The notes under the pieces are model-generated. The model was not told the origin of the DNA, made no database searches, and saw nothing but the letters and a program-made list of their open reading frames with translations. Made by a program: the position numbers and the translations under genes. A stretch of DNA of 64,000 nt from VRUE01 sp963764365 (lineage in GTDB: Bacteria; Actinomycetota; Thermoleophilia; Solirubrobacterales; 70-9), in NCBI GenBank assembly GCA_963764365.1, contig CAVXSI010000022.1, positions 62,001 through 126,000 on the forward strand, in the 5' to 3' direction. This document shows positions 7,307 through 15,420 of the stretch, piece after piece (the first letter of the stretch is position 1; each line of letters begins with the position of its first letter).

Positions 7307-7933
7307 ATGACGCCCAATCCCCGGCCCATCCCACGCTTCATCGCCGATTCAACTCAGGAGGGGATACCGCACGGCAGGTTCGCCGAGAGGTTGGTCGACG
7401 AGTTTCGAAAGGCTTGCGAGGGGATCGACGAATTGCCCGACGGAGTCGAGCTTCCGGCCGAGGTCGACTGGTTCCCGGAGCGGGCCTGGGGTGGGCGCGT
7501 GTGGGTGCCGGCGACGGCGCGGACGGACGGCCCCGAGGGCACGCTGGAGCTGTTCGGCCACGTCTCCTACGAGCTGCCGGAGGGCGGCGAGCCGCGTCGC
7601 TTCGCGGCCGAGGCCGACTTCACCGACGTGCTGGCCGAGGACAACCCGGGCTGGAAGATCGACCTCAACGACGAGGTGATCGGCCGCTGGCGCGGCGAGA
7701 ACGGCCGCGCCGGCAACGTCACCCTGGTCTGGGGCCGGCCGTTGGTCCGCGGCGCGGTCGCCGCGACGGCCGAGCTGGAGCTGGAGACGGTCGACCAGGA
7801 AGTCGTCTCGCAGGAACGCTTCACCCTGATCGCCCTCGACGCACTCGAGGGCTACGGCGACGACATCTTCATGCAGGTCAGGCTGTGGAGCCGCCGCGCC
7901 CAGGAGCTGGCTTCGGAGAGCCTCTACGCCTGA
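7307..7933 (+). CDS. Conserved hypothetical protein
   Basis: 208 residues, function not recognised. It has no signal peptide, no membrane segment and no obvious catalytic motif. The sequence is acidic and rich in beta-strand-like stretches in the middle (about residues 50-170), for example RVWVPATARTDGPEGTLELFGHVSYEL, shown here only in outline. Codon use matches the surrounding housekeeping genes, and the start has a -10 box 6 bases upstream, so it is probably a real leaderless gene. It converges with the yceH-like gene (5-bp gap between stops). It may be a lineage-specific protein; nothing in the context indicates a role. Confidence 0.7.
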   Translation: MTPNPRPIPRFIADSTQEGIPHGRFAERLVDEFRKACEGIDELPDGVELPAEVDWFPERAWGGRVWVPATARTDGPEGTLELFGHVSYELPEGGEPRRFAAEADFTDVLAEDNPGWKIDLNDEVIGRWRGENGRAGNVTLVWGRPLVRGAVAATAELELETVDQEVVSQERFTLIALDALEGYGDDIFMQVRLWSRRAQELASESLYA

Positions 7934-7938
7934 GCGGT

Positions 7939-8595
7939 TCAGCCGCCGAGGGCGTCGCGCAGCTCGCCGACCTGGGTGCGCAACTCGGCCAGCTCGCGTT
8001 CGAACCTGTCGAGCCGGTCCTCAGGCGGGACCGCGTCGGCGCCGGTCTGCCGCTCCGACGCCGGCGAACCCTCGACCGGCGCGCTCGCCGCACGTACCCC
8101 TTCAGCCTCCTCCTCGCCGCCGAGCAGCTGCAGGTAGCGCTCCTCCTTCTGGCCTGGGCGCCGTTCGACCCGTCCGACGCGACCGGCCTCGATCAGCCGC
8201 TCGAGCGTCTCGTGCACCGCGGCGAGATCGGCGAAGCGATGAAGTCGGTCGGCCCGCTGCTTGAGCTCGCCCGGCGTCTGCACGCCGCGCAGCATCAATA
8301 CGGCAAGCAGCGACAGCTCGGCGTCGTCGAGGGAGAGCGCGTCGTCGAGCAGGTGGCGGTACTTGCGAGCGCGACTGCCGGCCCCGCTGGCGAGCCGCGT
8401 CCAGCCGCGCAGCGCCGTCCGCCGCAGCGCCTCGGCCACCGTCGCCTCGTCGTAGTCGACGACCGGGTCGCGGTTCGTCGCCTGGTTGCAGGCCAGGCGC
8501 AGCGCGTTCAACGACAGCGGATAGGCGTCGGGCGTCGTCCGCTGCTTCTCCAGCAGGCAGCCGACCACCCGGATCTCGACGGCGTCTGGCTCCAC
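7939..8595 (-). CDS. YceH/DUF480-family protein
   Basis: DUF480 (YceH) protein of 218 residues built from two winged-helix domains. Seen: the family start EIRVVGCLLEKQRTTPDAYP, LSLNALRLACNQ.TNRDPV and the second domain with LSLLAVLMLRGVQTPGELKQR. The C-terminal ~60 residues are a charged, possibly coiled-coil tail (LDRFERELAELRTQVGELRD). The molecular role of the family is not established; the fold suggests DNA binding. The start is GTG 8595, with TAGCAT 7 bases upstream on the minus strand (bases 8603-8608), another leaderless-type start. It marks the boundary between the housekeeping block and the accessory region. Confidence 0.85.
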   Translation of the reverse strand: MEPDAVEIRVVGCLLEKQRTTPDAYPLSLNALRLACNQATNRDPVVDYDEATVAEALRRTALRGWTRLASGAGSRARKYRHLLDDALSLDDAELSLLAVLMLRGVQTPGELKQRADRLHRFADLAAVHETLERLIEAGRVGRVERRPGQKEERYLQLLGGEEEAEGVRAASAPVEGSPASERQTGADAVPPEDRLDRFERELAELRTQVGELRDALGG

Positions 8596-8624
8596 CCGGG
8601 CAATGCTATTTGTACATTCGCCGC

Positions 8625-8684
8625 ATGGCAGACGACGCGCTGAGGAACCTGCCGGGCGCCGAGATCGTGCTGCCCGGAATCGAA
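8625..8684 (+). pseudogene. N-terminal remnant of a small accessory gene
   Basis: An ATG followed by about 20 codons (MADDALRNLPGAEIVLPGIE) reads like the beginning of a real protein, then the frame turns into unconvincing sequence. Another frame just downstream contains a helix-like segment (ALRQLCEEIEPELYRLAVR) that looks like the remains of another coding piece. Together they suggest decayed genes between yceH and the first nucleotidyltransferase module. No function is assigned. Confidence 0.3.
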
Positions 8685-8856
8685 GGCGCTGCGACAGCTC
8701 TGCGAGGAAATCGAGCCGGAGCTGTACCGGTTGGCGGTGCGCCGTTCAAGCTCATGGATTGCGGCCGATTGCACTGGATTTGCGTCGAATTGGGCGGCAG
8801 CGTCGCTCCGCTGTCCAATGACGGCGAGGTCGCTCAGCCTCCGCTACCGTGTCCTC

Positions 8857-9033
8857 ATGGAATCGCTTACGCAGTCGCCTGGAGAGCCAAAGGACGCTGC
8901 GACCACAGCCGAGGAGGTGCGCGTGAATCGCCTGCGTGAGGACGCTCGGCGGCCGATGAACGTGAACTTGGCCGAAACCATCGCTTTGAGCCACACGCTT
9001 CTGCGGATGGCTGGCGCTGCGCGGCAGCAGTGA
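8857..9033 (+). CDS. Small hypothetical protein paired with nucleotidyltransferase
   Basis: 58 residues, not recognised. It is charged and mostly helical (AEEVRVNRLREDARR and AETIALSHTLLRMAGAA), with no membrane segment. The start ATG has TACCGT 6 bases upstream and no Shine-Dalgarno. The stop overlaps the GTG start of the nucleotidyltransferase gene (GTGA), so the two are translationally coupled. Small helical proteins placed before MNT-type nucleotidyltransferases are common in toxin-antitoxin-like pairs; this role is inference from arrangement only. Confidence 0.55.
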   Translation: MESLTQSPGEPKDAATTAEEVRVNRLREDARRPMNVNLAETIALSHTLLRMAGAARQQ

Positions 9034-9506
9034 ATGCCCCGGCTTTTGACCAGATCCTTCGCCGTCTGACGGACGCGAATGCCAAATTTGTGGTCGTTGG
9101 TGGGCTTGCTCTTGGAGCGTGGGGAGTAGTCCGGGGGACCAAGGACGTCGACATCGTCGTCGCCTCGGATTCGGAGAACTTCAAACGTGTGGCAACGGTC
9201 GCCGTAGAAATTCACGGACACGTGCAGGCCGGCGAATCGTTCTTCAGCAGCCAGATGTCCATCGCGGGCCAGCTCGCCAGCGGTGAGCAAGTCGCTATCG
9301 AGACCGACCTTGGCCGCTTGGATGTCGTCCAAGGCCTTGACGGAGTGCCCACCTACGAGGACCTCCATGCGCGCTCCACGGAGACGGAGATCCTTGGCGT
9401 CAATGTGGCCGTCTGCTCACTGGAGGATCTGAAAGCGATGAAGCAGGCCGCCGGCAGGACCCGCGATCTCGCGGATCTCGAGGACCTCGATGCTTCCGGC
9501 GGATAG
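9030..9506 (+). CDS. Nucleotidyltransferase-fold protein (toxin-antitoxin-like)
   Basis: 158 residues with a polymerase-beta-like nucleotidyltransferase core: VVVGGLALGAWG (G-G..A motif) followed by GTKDVDIVV, whose Asp-x-Asp is the metal-binding pair. The C-terminal LEDLKAMKQAAGRTRDLADLEDL matches the pattern of AbiEii/DUF6036-like nucleotidyltransferases, where K...R.KD..DL is typical. Probably one half of a two-gene stress or defence module with the upstream 58-residue protein (4-nt overlap). It lies just outside island 1: its stop is 18 bp before the first tRNA-Arg fragment. The start GTG 9030 is set by the overlap; there is no independent ribosome-binding site. Confidence 0.7.
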   Translation: MNAPAFDQILRRLTDANAKFVVVGGLALGAWGVVRGTKDVDIVVASDSENFKRVATVAVEIHGHVQAGESFFSSQMSIAGQLASGEQVAIETDLGRLDVVQGLDGVPTYEDLHARSTETEILGVNVAVCSLEDLKAMKQAAGRTRDLADLEDLDASGG

Positions 9507-9509
9507 TTC

Positions 9510-9515
9510 TACGAT
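9510..9515 (+). promoter_or_regulatory. -10 box of the original tRNA-Arg gene (now orphaned)
   Basis: TACGAT lies 9 bases before the tRNA-Arg fragment at 9525; the same hexamer lies 10 bases before the second fragment (13538-13543). No such box precedes the intact tRNA at 20368. It probably marks the ancestral tRNA promoter cut off by island insertion. Confidence 0.4.
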
Positions 9516-9524
9516 GGACCCTCG

Positions 9525-9561
9525 GCCCCGATAGCTCAGCTGGATAGAGCGACTCCCTCCT
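9525..9561 (+). other. att site: 5' fragment of tRNA-Arg(CCT) (outer left end)
   Basis: 37 bases identical to the first 37 bases of the intact tRNA-Arg(CCT) at 20368, from the acceptor 5' strand through the D arm into the anticodon loop (ends CTCCCTCCT). The sequence then diverges, so there is no T arm or 3' acceptor and it cannot be a tRNA. Read as the left attachment site of integrative islands. Confidence 0.85.
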
Positions 9562-9663
9562 GAGCGAAGCGGCGGAGTTGCGCTTTTCGCTGGCGCGGAG
9601 CCAGATGCGGCGTCCCTACCGTGAGCGGGTATTCATTGGGATCACGGGCGATTGGCCTCGATC

Positions 9664-9680
9664 TGGGCAGCGGCTGCCCA
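9664..9680. promoter_or_regulatory. Putative integrase arm-type sites, island 1 left end
   Basis: Dyad TGGGCAGC-G-GCTGCCCA. The same octamer, as inverted or direct pairs, occurs next to both ends of island 2 (13692-13720 and 20262-20280). Position just inside att sites suggests arm-type integrase or excisionase binding; not demonstrated. Confidence 0.35.
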
Positions 9681-9722
9681 ATGGATTGCATTGTCGCCAG
9701 GCTGCTCCGCTACCGTGTCACC

Positions 9723-10046
9723 ATGACTTCACGCGACCTGATCGACACGGCCGGAACGGCGCTGGCCGAGGCTGCCGGCGCCGGCGCCGAGGTCATCCTG
9801 TTCGGCTCCTACGCGCGCGGCGAGGAGACACCGGGCAGCGATCTCGACTTCTTGGTGATTGAGCCGGAGGTCAAGGATCACTTCGGCGAGTCGGTACGAC
9901 TCGCAAGGCTTGTCGGGGAGCTAGGGGTGCCGGCTGACGTGGTGGTTGCCAGCGAGGATCATGTGCGCGAATGGGGGGGGCTTTCGGGCACGATGATTCA
10001 CGACGCCCTCACCGAGGGGAAGGCCGTTGGCAGCCAAGCCGCGTAG
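9723..10046 (+). CDS. MNT-domain nucleotidyltransferase (MntA-like antitoxin)
   Basis: 107 residues with the minimal nucleotidyltransferase signature GSYARGEETPGSDLDFLV (about residues 27-44), i.e. GSxARG followed by S-D-x-D. In MntA/HepT-type pairs such proteins neutralise the HEPN RNase partner by AMP transfer. The next gene overlaps by 20 bases and begins like a HEPN protein, fitting that arrangement. The start is ATG 9723, with TACCGT 6 bases upstream, the same leader sequence (CTACCGTGTC, two variable bases, CATG) as the gene at 8857. With its HEPN partner now split, the antitoxin may be an orphan. Confidence 0.75.
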   Translation: MTSRDLIDTAGTALAEAAGAGAEVILFGSYARGEETPGSDLDFLVIEPEVKDHFGESVRLARLVGELGVPADVVVASEDHVREWGGLSGTMIHDALTEGKAVGSQAA

Positions 10047-10158
10047 CGGCGACGACCTCGCCAAGCTGTTGATGGAGAAGGCGGCAGGCGACGAAAAGAT
10101 CCTCCTCCGTCTTATCGACGACGACGACATCCCTGACGACGGCCTCGGGTTTCACGCG
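10027..10158 (+). pseudogene. HEPN-domain gene, 5' fragment (interrupted by RIT element)
   Basis: Starts at TTG 10027, overlapping the MNT gene. It reads about 44 residues ending in DIPDDGLGFHA, the usual beginning of a PF05168-type HEPN domain. The frame then runs into the mobile element and stops at 10213-10215. The continuation (HAQQAVEKRVKAVL...) is found at 13265. Joined after HA, the two pieces give a continuous HEPN protein of roughly 145 residues, the partner of MntA-like proteins. Confidence 0.75.
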
Positions 10159-10184
10159 TTATGCGGATATCCGCATAAGGCGTG
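10153..10184. repeat. Near-perfect 32-bp palindrome at left RIT junction
   Basis: CACGC, one base, the perfect 20-base palindrome TTATGCGGATATCCGCATAA (10159-10178), one base, then GCGTG. Only the single bases at positions 6 and 27 break the symmetry. It joins host HEPN sequence (CACGCG) to the start of the left inverted repeat. Confidence 0.7.
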
Positions 10185-10212
10185 CTATGCCGACCTTTGC
10201 GTTATGCCGACC
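10180..10212 (+). repeat. RIT left terminal inverted repeat
   Basis: 33 bases, exact complement of 13237-13269. Contains a repeated TATGCCGACC subunit (twice), which probably represents recombinase binding half-sites. A further copy of GGTCGGCATAA lies at about 10256-10266. Confidence 0.85.
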
Positions 10213-10328
10213 TGACACCGCAAAGACGCACTGGAGGCGGTTGTCGCCTCAATAGGGTCGGCATAACCTCGCCGGCTTGAGCGACCCGGGGAAGCTCCTC
10301 CTTCCATCAATCCAAGGAGGAGGCGTTC

Positions 10329-11276
10329 ATGACCGATCCATCAGGGGTCCGGGCGACCGGACCGTCCACACCATCGGCGGCCGCGCCGATCGACGAGCTG
10401 CTGTGCCGCTTCCGGCGATACCTCGTCGTTGAGCGGGGGCTTCGAGACAAGGGGGCTCGTGACTATGCGCGAGCCGTGCGGCCGTTCCTGGAAGGTCGGC
10501 TCTCGCAGGGGGCTCTCGGCCTCGATCGACTGAGCCCCGCCGACGTCACCGCGTTCGTGGTCGCGAGCTGTCCGCGCTTGTCGCCCGGGACGGTGAAGCT
10601 GGCGATGACCGCGCTGCGCTCGCTGCTCGCCTTCCTGCATCTGGAGGGCACGATCGAGCTGCCGCTGGCGGCCACGGTGCCCTCGATCGCCTCCTGGCGC
10701 TTGGCCGGGTTGCCGAAGAGGTTGGAGCCCTCCCAGGTCCGCAGTCTCCTGGCCTTCTGCGACTTGAACACGGCGGTAGGGCGTCGCGACTTCGCGATCC
10801 TGACCATGCTCGTCCGGCTGGGCTTGCGGGCCGGCGAGATCGCCGCCCTTCGCTTCGAGGACATCGATTGGCGAGCGGGCGAGCTTGTCGTGCGCGGCAA
10901 GGGTCGCCGTGAGGAGCGACTGCCGTTGCCGGCCGATGTCGGCGAGGCCGTCACTGCCTACCTGCGAGGTGGTCGACCCGAGAACGCACGAGGCCGCAAT
11001 GTCTTCGTGACCGTCCGTGCCCCGCACCGCGCGATGAGCGGCGGCGCCGTCTCGGCGGTCGTCGTGAGCGCCGCCTCCCGGTGCGGCCTCGGCCCCATCC
11101 GCGCCCACCGCCTTCGCCATACCGTCGCGAGCGAGGCGCTGCGCGGCGGCGCCTCGCTCGAGGAGGTCGGGCAGCTCCTGCGCCATCGGCGCGCGATGAC
11201 GACGGCGATCTACGCCAAGGTCGATCGCGAAGCGCTGCGAAAGGTCGCCCGTCGCTGGCCGGAGACCGCTCGATGA
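10329..11276 (+). CDS. Tyrosine recombinase, first of RIT trio
   Basis: 315 residues. N-terminal SAM-like core-binding domain (about 20-110), then catalytic domain. The active-site Arg is in GLRAGEIAALRFEDIDW, the H-x-x-R in HRLRHTVASEAL, the late His in LLRHRRAMTTAIYAKV, and the Tyr nucleophile follows (IYAKV). All catalytic residues appear present. The start is ATG 10329, behind a strong AAGGAGGAGG. The stop overlaps the next start (ATGA), so the trio is translated as a unit. In RIT elements all three recombinases are thought to act together; the individual roles are not known. Confidence 0.85.
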   Translation: MTDPSGVRATGPSTPSAAAPIDELLCRFRRYLVVERGLRDKGARDYARAVRPFLEGRLSQGALGLDRLSPADVTAFVVASCPRLSPGTVKLAMTALRSLLAFLHLEGTIELPLAATVPSIASWRLAGLPKRLEPSQVRSLLAFCDLNTAVGRRDFAILTMLVRLGLRAGEIAALRFEDIDWRAGELVVRGKGRREERLPLPADVGEAVTAYLRGGRPENARGRNVFVTVRAPHRAMSGGAVSAVVVSAASRCGLGPIRAHRLRHTVASEALRGGASLEEVGQLLRHRRAMTTAIYAKVDREALRKVARRWPETAR

Positions 11277-12196
11277 GCCCGCTGCGAGTGGCGCTCGCCG
11301 ATTACCTGACCGTGCGCCGCACCCTCGGCTACAAGCTGGAGCGGGCCGAGAAGCTGCTCGGCCAGTTCATCACCTACCTCGAGGAGCGCGAGGCGAAGAC
11401 GATCACAGTCGAGCACGCGCTCAGCTGGGCGACACTGCCCGATGGCGGTGCGGCCTGGCACGCGCTGCGGATGTCGGTGGTGCGGAGCTTCGCCGCTCAC
11501 CTGCAGACGATCGACCCCGCCTGCGAGGTGCCGCCTGCGGAGCTCCTGCCGGATCCTCCGCATAGAGCTACGCCCTTCCTCTACTCCGATGAAGAGGTCG
11601 CGGCACTGATCGAAGCCGCGAGCACGCTGCGCCACGCGCACCCGGCCGCGACCTACCAGACGCTGGTCGGGCTGCTCGCGGTCACCGGGATGCGCATCGG
11701 GGAGGCGCTCGCGCTGGACCGCGGAGACATCAACCCGAAGGAGGGCTCGATTCTCGTGCGCGAAACCAAGTTCGCCAAGTCGCGCGAGCTGCCGTTGCAC
11801 ATGAGCACCGTCGAAGCTGTGCTGCGCTATCTGGGCCGCGCGGACCGCCCGCGCGCGGCATTGGGCACCGATGCGGTGTTCGTTTCCGCCCGCGGCGCTC
11901 GGCTGGCCTACCGCTCGGCGAGCGGCACCTTCGCCCGGCTGGTGGACCGCGCCGGCATCGAGCCGCGCTCCGCCTCCTGCCGGCCGAGGCTGCACGACCT
12001 GCGTCACAGCTTCGCGGTGCGCACGATCCTCGACGCCTATCGCGGCGGGGGCGAACCGCAGGAGCGCCTGGCGCTGCTCTCCACCTACCTCGGGCACGCC
12101 GATCCAGCCCACACGTACTGGTACCTCTCGGCCGCACCCGAGTTGATGGGGCTGGCCGCCGGACGTCTTGAGTGCTACCTCGGTGCTCGCTCATGA
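11273..12196 (+). CDS. Tyrosine recombinase, second of RIT trio
   Basis: 307 residues. Starts at ATG 11273 inside the stop of the first recombinase; an upstream in-frame extension is out of phase with the trio and rejected. Seen: N-terminal SAM-like domain beginning LADYLTVRRTLGYKLERAEKLL, catalytic Arg in VTGMRIGEALALDRGDI, HDLRHSFAVRTIL with the H-x-x-R motif, then a late HADPAHTYWYLS with the Tyr. All catalytic positions are intact. It ends in an ATGA overlap with the third gene. The family places it as the middle recombinase of RIT elements. Confidence 0.85.
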   Translation: MSPLRVALADYLTVRRTLGYKLERAEKLLGQFITYLEEREAKTITVEHALSWATLPDGGAAWHALRMSVVRSFAAHLQTIDPACEVPPAELLPDPPHRATPFLYSDEEVAALIEAASTLRHAHPAATYQTLVGLLAVTGMRIGEALALDRGDINPKEGSILVRETKFAKSRELPLHMSTVEAVLRYLGRADRPRAALGTDAVFVSARGARLAYRSASGTFARLVDRAGIEPRSASCRPRLHDLRHSFAVRTILDAYRGGGEPQERLALLSTYLGHADPAHTYWYLSAAPELMGLAAGRLECYLGARS

Positions 12197-13182
12197 GCGC
12201 CCTTGCACCGACGCTTCAGCTGTTCTTCACCGAGCGGCTGGTGCGCCAGCGTCAGGCAAGTCCACATACCCTCGCCGCCTACCGCGACACAATGCGATTG
12301 CTGCTGGGCTTCGCGGCACGGCAGCTCGGCAAGCAACCCTCCGAACTGGAGATCGACGACCTCGACGCCACGCTGATTGGCGCCTTCCTCGATCACCTCG
12401 AGCGCGATCGGGGCAATGGGGTTCGGACCCGCAACTCCCGCCTGGCGGCAATCCGCTCCCTGTTTCGCTACGCGGCGCTGCGCCACCCCGAGCACGCAGC
12501 CGTGATCGAGCGGGTGCTGGCTATCCCGTCGAAGCGATTCCAGCGGAACCTGGTCACGTTCCTTGCCGAGGAGGAGGTCGAGGCGCTCCTCGCCGCTCCA
12601 GACTGCTCGACTTGGACGGGCCGGCGAGACCGCGCAATGCTGATGCTCGCCGCCCAGACAGGGCTGCGAGCCTCGGAGCTGACGGGCCTGCGTTGCGGTG
12701 ACGTGCACCTCGGCACCGGCGCGCACGTCAGCTGTCTGGGGAAGGGGCGCAAGCAGCGGATCACGCCGCTCACCGCGGCGACGGTGGCCGTCCTCCGGGT
12801 CTGGCTCGCCGAGCGAGGCGATCAGCCGGAGGCGCCGCTGTTCCCGACCCGCTCCGGCCGCTCGCTCAGCCGCGACGGCCTCGAGCGCCGACTTGCCAAG
12901 CATGCAGAGAACGCTGGTCGGAGCCGCCCTTCCTTGCGGGGGAAGCGGGTGACGCCCCACGTACTGCGGCACACCGCGGCGATGCGATTGCTGCGGGCCG
13001 GCGTCGACACCTCGGTCATCGCGCTCTGGCTCGGACACGAGCAGGTCGAGACCACGCAAGTCTACCTGCACGCCGATCTCTCGATCAAGGAACGAGCGCT
13101 GGAGAGAACTACGCCGCCGGAGGCAAAGCCCGGTCGCTACCGGCCGCCGGACACGGTGCTCGCCTTCCTCGAGGCGCTGTGA
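12193..13182 (+). CDS. Tyrosine recombinase, third of RIT trio
   Basis: 329 residues. Seen: N-terminal core-binding domain with LVRQRQASPHTLAAYRDTM, catalytic Arg in QTGLRASELTGLRCGDV, H-x-x-R in HVLRHTAAMRLL, GHEQVETTQVYLHADL with late His and Tyr. It resembles XerC/D-type recombinases closely. The start ATG 12193 overlaps the previous stop. The C-terminal tail KPGRYRPPDTVLAFLEAL is typical for the last RIT recombinase. About 55 bp separate its stop from the right inverted repeat, so the element contains no cargo beyond the recombinases. Confidence 0.85.
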   Translation: MSALAPTLQLFFTERLVRQRQASPHTLAAYRDTMRLLLGFAARQLGKQPSELEIDDLDATLIGAFLDHLERDRGNGVRTRNSRLAAIRSLFRYAALRHPEHAAVIERVLAIPSKRFQRNLVTFLAEEEVEALLAAPDCSTWTGRRDRAMLMLAAQTGLRASELTGLRCGDVHLGTGAHVSCLGKGRKQRITPLTAATVAVLRVWLAERGDQPEAPLFPTRSGRSLSRDGLERRLAKHAENAGRSRPSLRGKRVTPHVLRHTAAMRLLRAGVDTSVIALWLGHEQVETTQVYLHADLSIKERALERTTPPEAKPGRYRPPDTVLAFLEAL

Positions 13183-13236
13183 TTATGCCGACCCCGTCGG
13201 GGCGATCACCACCTGCGGAGCGGCTTTCCAGCCTCT

Positions 13237-13264
13237 GGTCGGCATAACGCAAAGGTCGGCATAG

Positions 13265-13269
<5 letters not shown>
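13237..13269 (-). repeat. RIT right terminal inverted repeat
   Basis: 33 bases, exact reverse complement of 10180-10212. An inner ATTATGCCGACCCC at about 13183-13196 (inverse of the inner left copy) completes the two-step inverted end. Confidence 0.85.
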
Positions 13270-13592
<323 letters not shown>

Positions 13593-13691
13593 TCGACCTG
13601 AGGAAGCCGGGGCTTTCGGCTTAATGAAGGGCGACGCGATGTGCTGAACACGCCCGCGGATTCGCTTCGATTAGGCGCGATTGAGGTCGAT

Positions 13692-13720
13692 TTGGGCAGC
13701 GCGATCACCTTGCTGCCCAA
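13692..13720. promoter_or_regulatory. Putative integrase arm-type sites, island 2 left end
   Basis: Inverted pair TTGGGCAGC (13692-13700) and GCTGCCCAA (13712-13720), about 100 bp inside the att fragment and ending against the RT stop codon. Related copies are at 9664 and 20262. Function inferred from position and repetition. Confidence 0.4.
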
Positions 13721-15328
13721 TCATCCTTTCTGAGTGGCCCCAACCGTGAGCGGCGTTGAGGAACGAACGAAGGAGGCCGCCCGCCCAACCCAGCCATCGT
13801 CCTTGCCTACTCTTCCGGCGAGACCATTGCGGCGGCCCTTCTCTAAACGCTGCAGGCAGCACAACAGCTGCGCCCGAGCCAGCGGCTCGGAGGTGCTCTT
13901 GAATCTAGCCTCGATCTCATCCAGGTCGGAGTGAGTCCCGAACCGCCCGAGCAACTCATAGGCAACTGCCTGAACATAGCCCGGACTCTCGCGGCGAAAG
14001 GCGAGCTGGCGGACAATGTCAAGCATTGGCCCGGTTAGCTCGGGCGCATTGCGCTTCAGCCATTCCAACAGGAGATACCTCTGATACGGATAGATGGCGC
14101 TCGTCTGCTTCATGATCGCGCTCGCCACAACTGACTCCAGCCTGTCCGGCTTGTCAAGGTCCTGAAAGTAGCGGGCAATGGACGACGTGTGCTCGGGGTG
14201 CGTTCCGAGCCGCCGCTCGCACTCCTCTACACCGAAGTCATCCTTCTGACTTCCTAGTCGTCTAAGCAAGAAGTTCAGCATGCTCTTGTTGGGCTCGGCC
14301 GGCTTGACCACAAAGGTCTCAAACGCTCTATGGAGAACCTCCGGCTCAATCTCACCACTTGCCAAGTCATCGACCTGGGCCATGGGAAGTGACACATCGG
14401 CAGCCATCAAGCCGGCAGCGACGACCTCGTCGACATACCCTTTGCGCACCTTCTCAATCACGGGAACGATTCCATCGAATTCCTCGCGAGCATCGCCAGC
14501 AGGGCGAATCTGCGTCTTGTGGCTCTGGAGCGTCAGGCCACGCTCTCTCAGATAGTTCGTGACAGCGACCAGGGCTCGCTGTGCGTCCTCCTTCGTCTGG
14601 GTGAACAGCCGGAGATCATCCGTGTACCGAATGTGTCTGATTGATTCACCGCGAATTCTGCGGTCAAAGGGCTCCAAATAGAGCTTTGCGAGAATGTCTG
14701 AGGCCATGACTCCCTGAGGCAAACCGCGGTCGGGGCAACGCGCCCAATTGTTCAAACAACGTGAAATAATGTCAATGACGTCGGCGGGACAGCCGATTCG
14801 TGTCAAATCTGAGCGAAGTAGCGCGATGCTGATGTTCTCGAAGAACCCGGCGATGTCGGCAGTCAGGACATACTCGACTGAGCTGGAGTCGACTCGTTGC
14901 AGACTTCTGTCGTGCCACTCCTTCCAACCCTTGAAGGGGTTCCTCAACCACTCTTTCTCATGCAGCTTGGCGGGATTTAGCCGGGTTGCAAAGTCACAGC
15001 TCCCCTGTGACCACCGGGTCGCACTGTCGAGCTGGTCAATGCAGGCACCGACGGCCGCCATATAGACAACTCGATCGGCAACGCTCAATCGAACGCCCGG
15101 CCGCACCAACCCACCTCCCTTAGGCACATCGCAGATCTCAATCGGCCCAGGCAAGTAGGACCCATCCACGACCTGGTGCTCAAGCGCCTCCAGCCAACCC
15201 TCACGATCCATTTCTATGAGATCCAGCTCAAACGGGTTCAGCGCCAAAGCCCGACCAGTCCTCGGTTGATCGCGAAGCTCATCCCAAACACGTTTGTATG
15301 CAAGTTGAAAATCAAGACTCGTTGCCAC
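13721..15328 (-). CDS. Reverse transcriptase of unknown group, candidate defence RT
   Basis: 535 residues. RT palm motifs: finger region DVPKGGGLVRPGVRLSVADRVV (outlined, about 67-88), motif A LTADIAGFFENI with D158, motif B GLPQGVMASDILAKLYL from residue 202, motif C IRYTDDLRLF (YTDD at 235-238), and motif D GLTLQSHKT. No maturase (X/D/En) domains follow; instead about 200 residues of helical, repeat-like sequence (330-535) resemble the C-terminal extensions of abortive-infection and UG-type RTs. It is therefore more like a defence RT than a group II intron or retron RT. The start is GTG 15328, behind GGAGGTGA. It follows the partner gene (92-bp gap with a small hairpin) in the same direction and sits at the left end of a tRNA-integrated island. 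The exact RT class cannot be settled by eye. Confidence 0.75.
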   Translation of the reverse strand: MATSLDFQLAYKRVWDELRDQPRTGRALALNPFELDLIEMDREGWLEALEHQVVDGSYLPGPIEICDVPKGGGLVRPGVRLSVADRVVYMAAVGACIDQLDSATRWSQGSCDFATRLNPAKLHEKEWLRNPFKGWKEWHDRSLQRVDSSSVEYVLTADIAGFFENISIALLRSDLTRIGCPADVIDIISRCLNNWARCPDRGLPQGVMASDILAKLYLEPFDRRIRGESIRHIRYTDDLRLFTQTKEDAQRALVAVTNYLRERGLTLQSHKTQIRPAGDAREEFDGIVPVIEKVRKGYVDEVVAAGLMAADVSLPMAQVDDLASGEIEPEVLHRAFETFVVKPAEPNKSMLNFLLRRLGSQKDDFGVEECERRLGTHPEHTSSIARYFQDLDKPDRLESVVASAIMKQTSAIYPYQRYLLLEWLKRNAPELTGPMLDIVRQLAFRRESPGYVQAVAYELLGRFGTHSDLDEIEARFKSTSEPLARAQLLCCLQRLEKGRRNGLAGRVGKDDGWVGRAASFVRSSTPLTVGATQKG

Positions 15329-15420
15329 AGTTCACCTCCGCCGCCCTACAGACGGCCGCTGGGTAGCGGCGCGGCTGCGGACTCTATGCCTAGCTGACCT
15401 CTCGTAGCGGTTCAGGTCGC

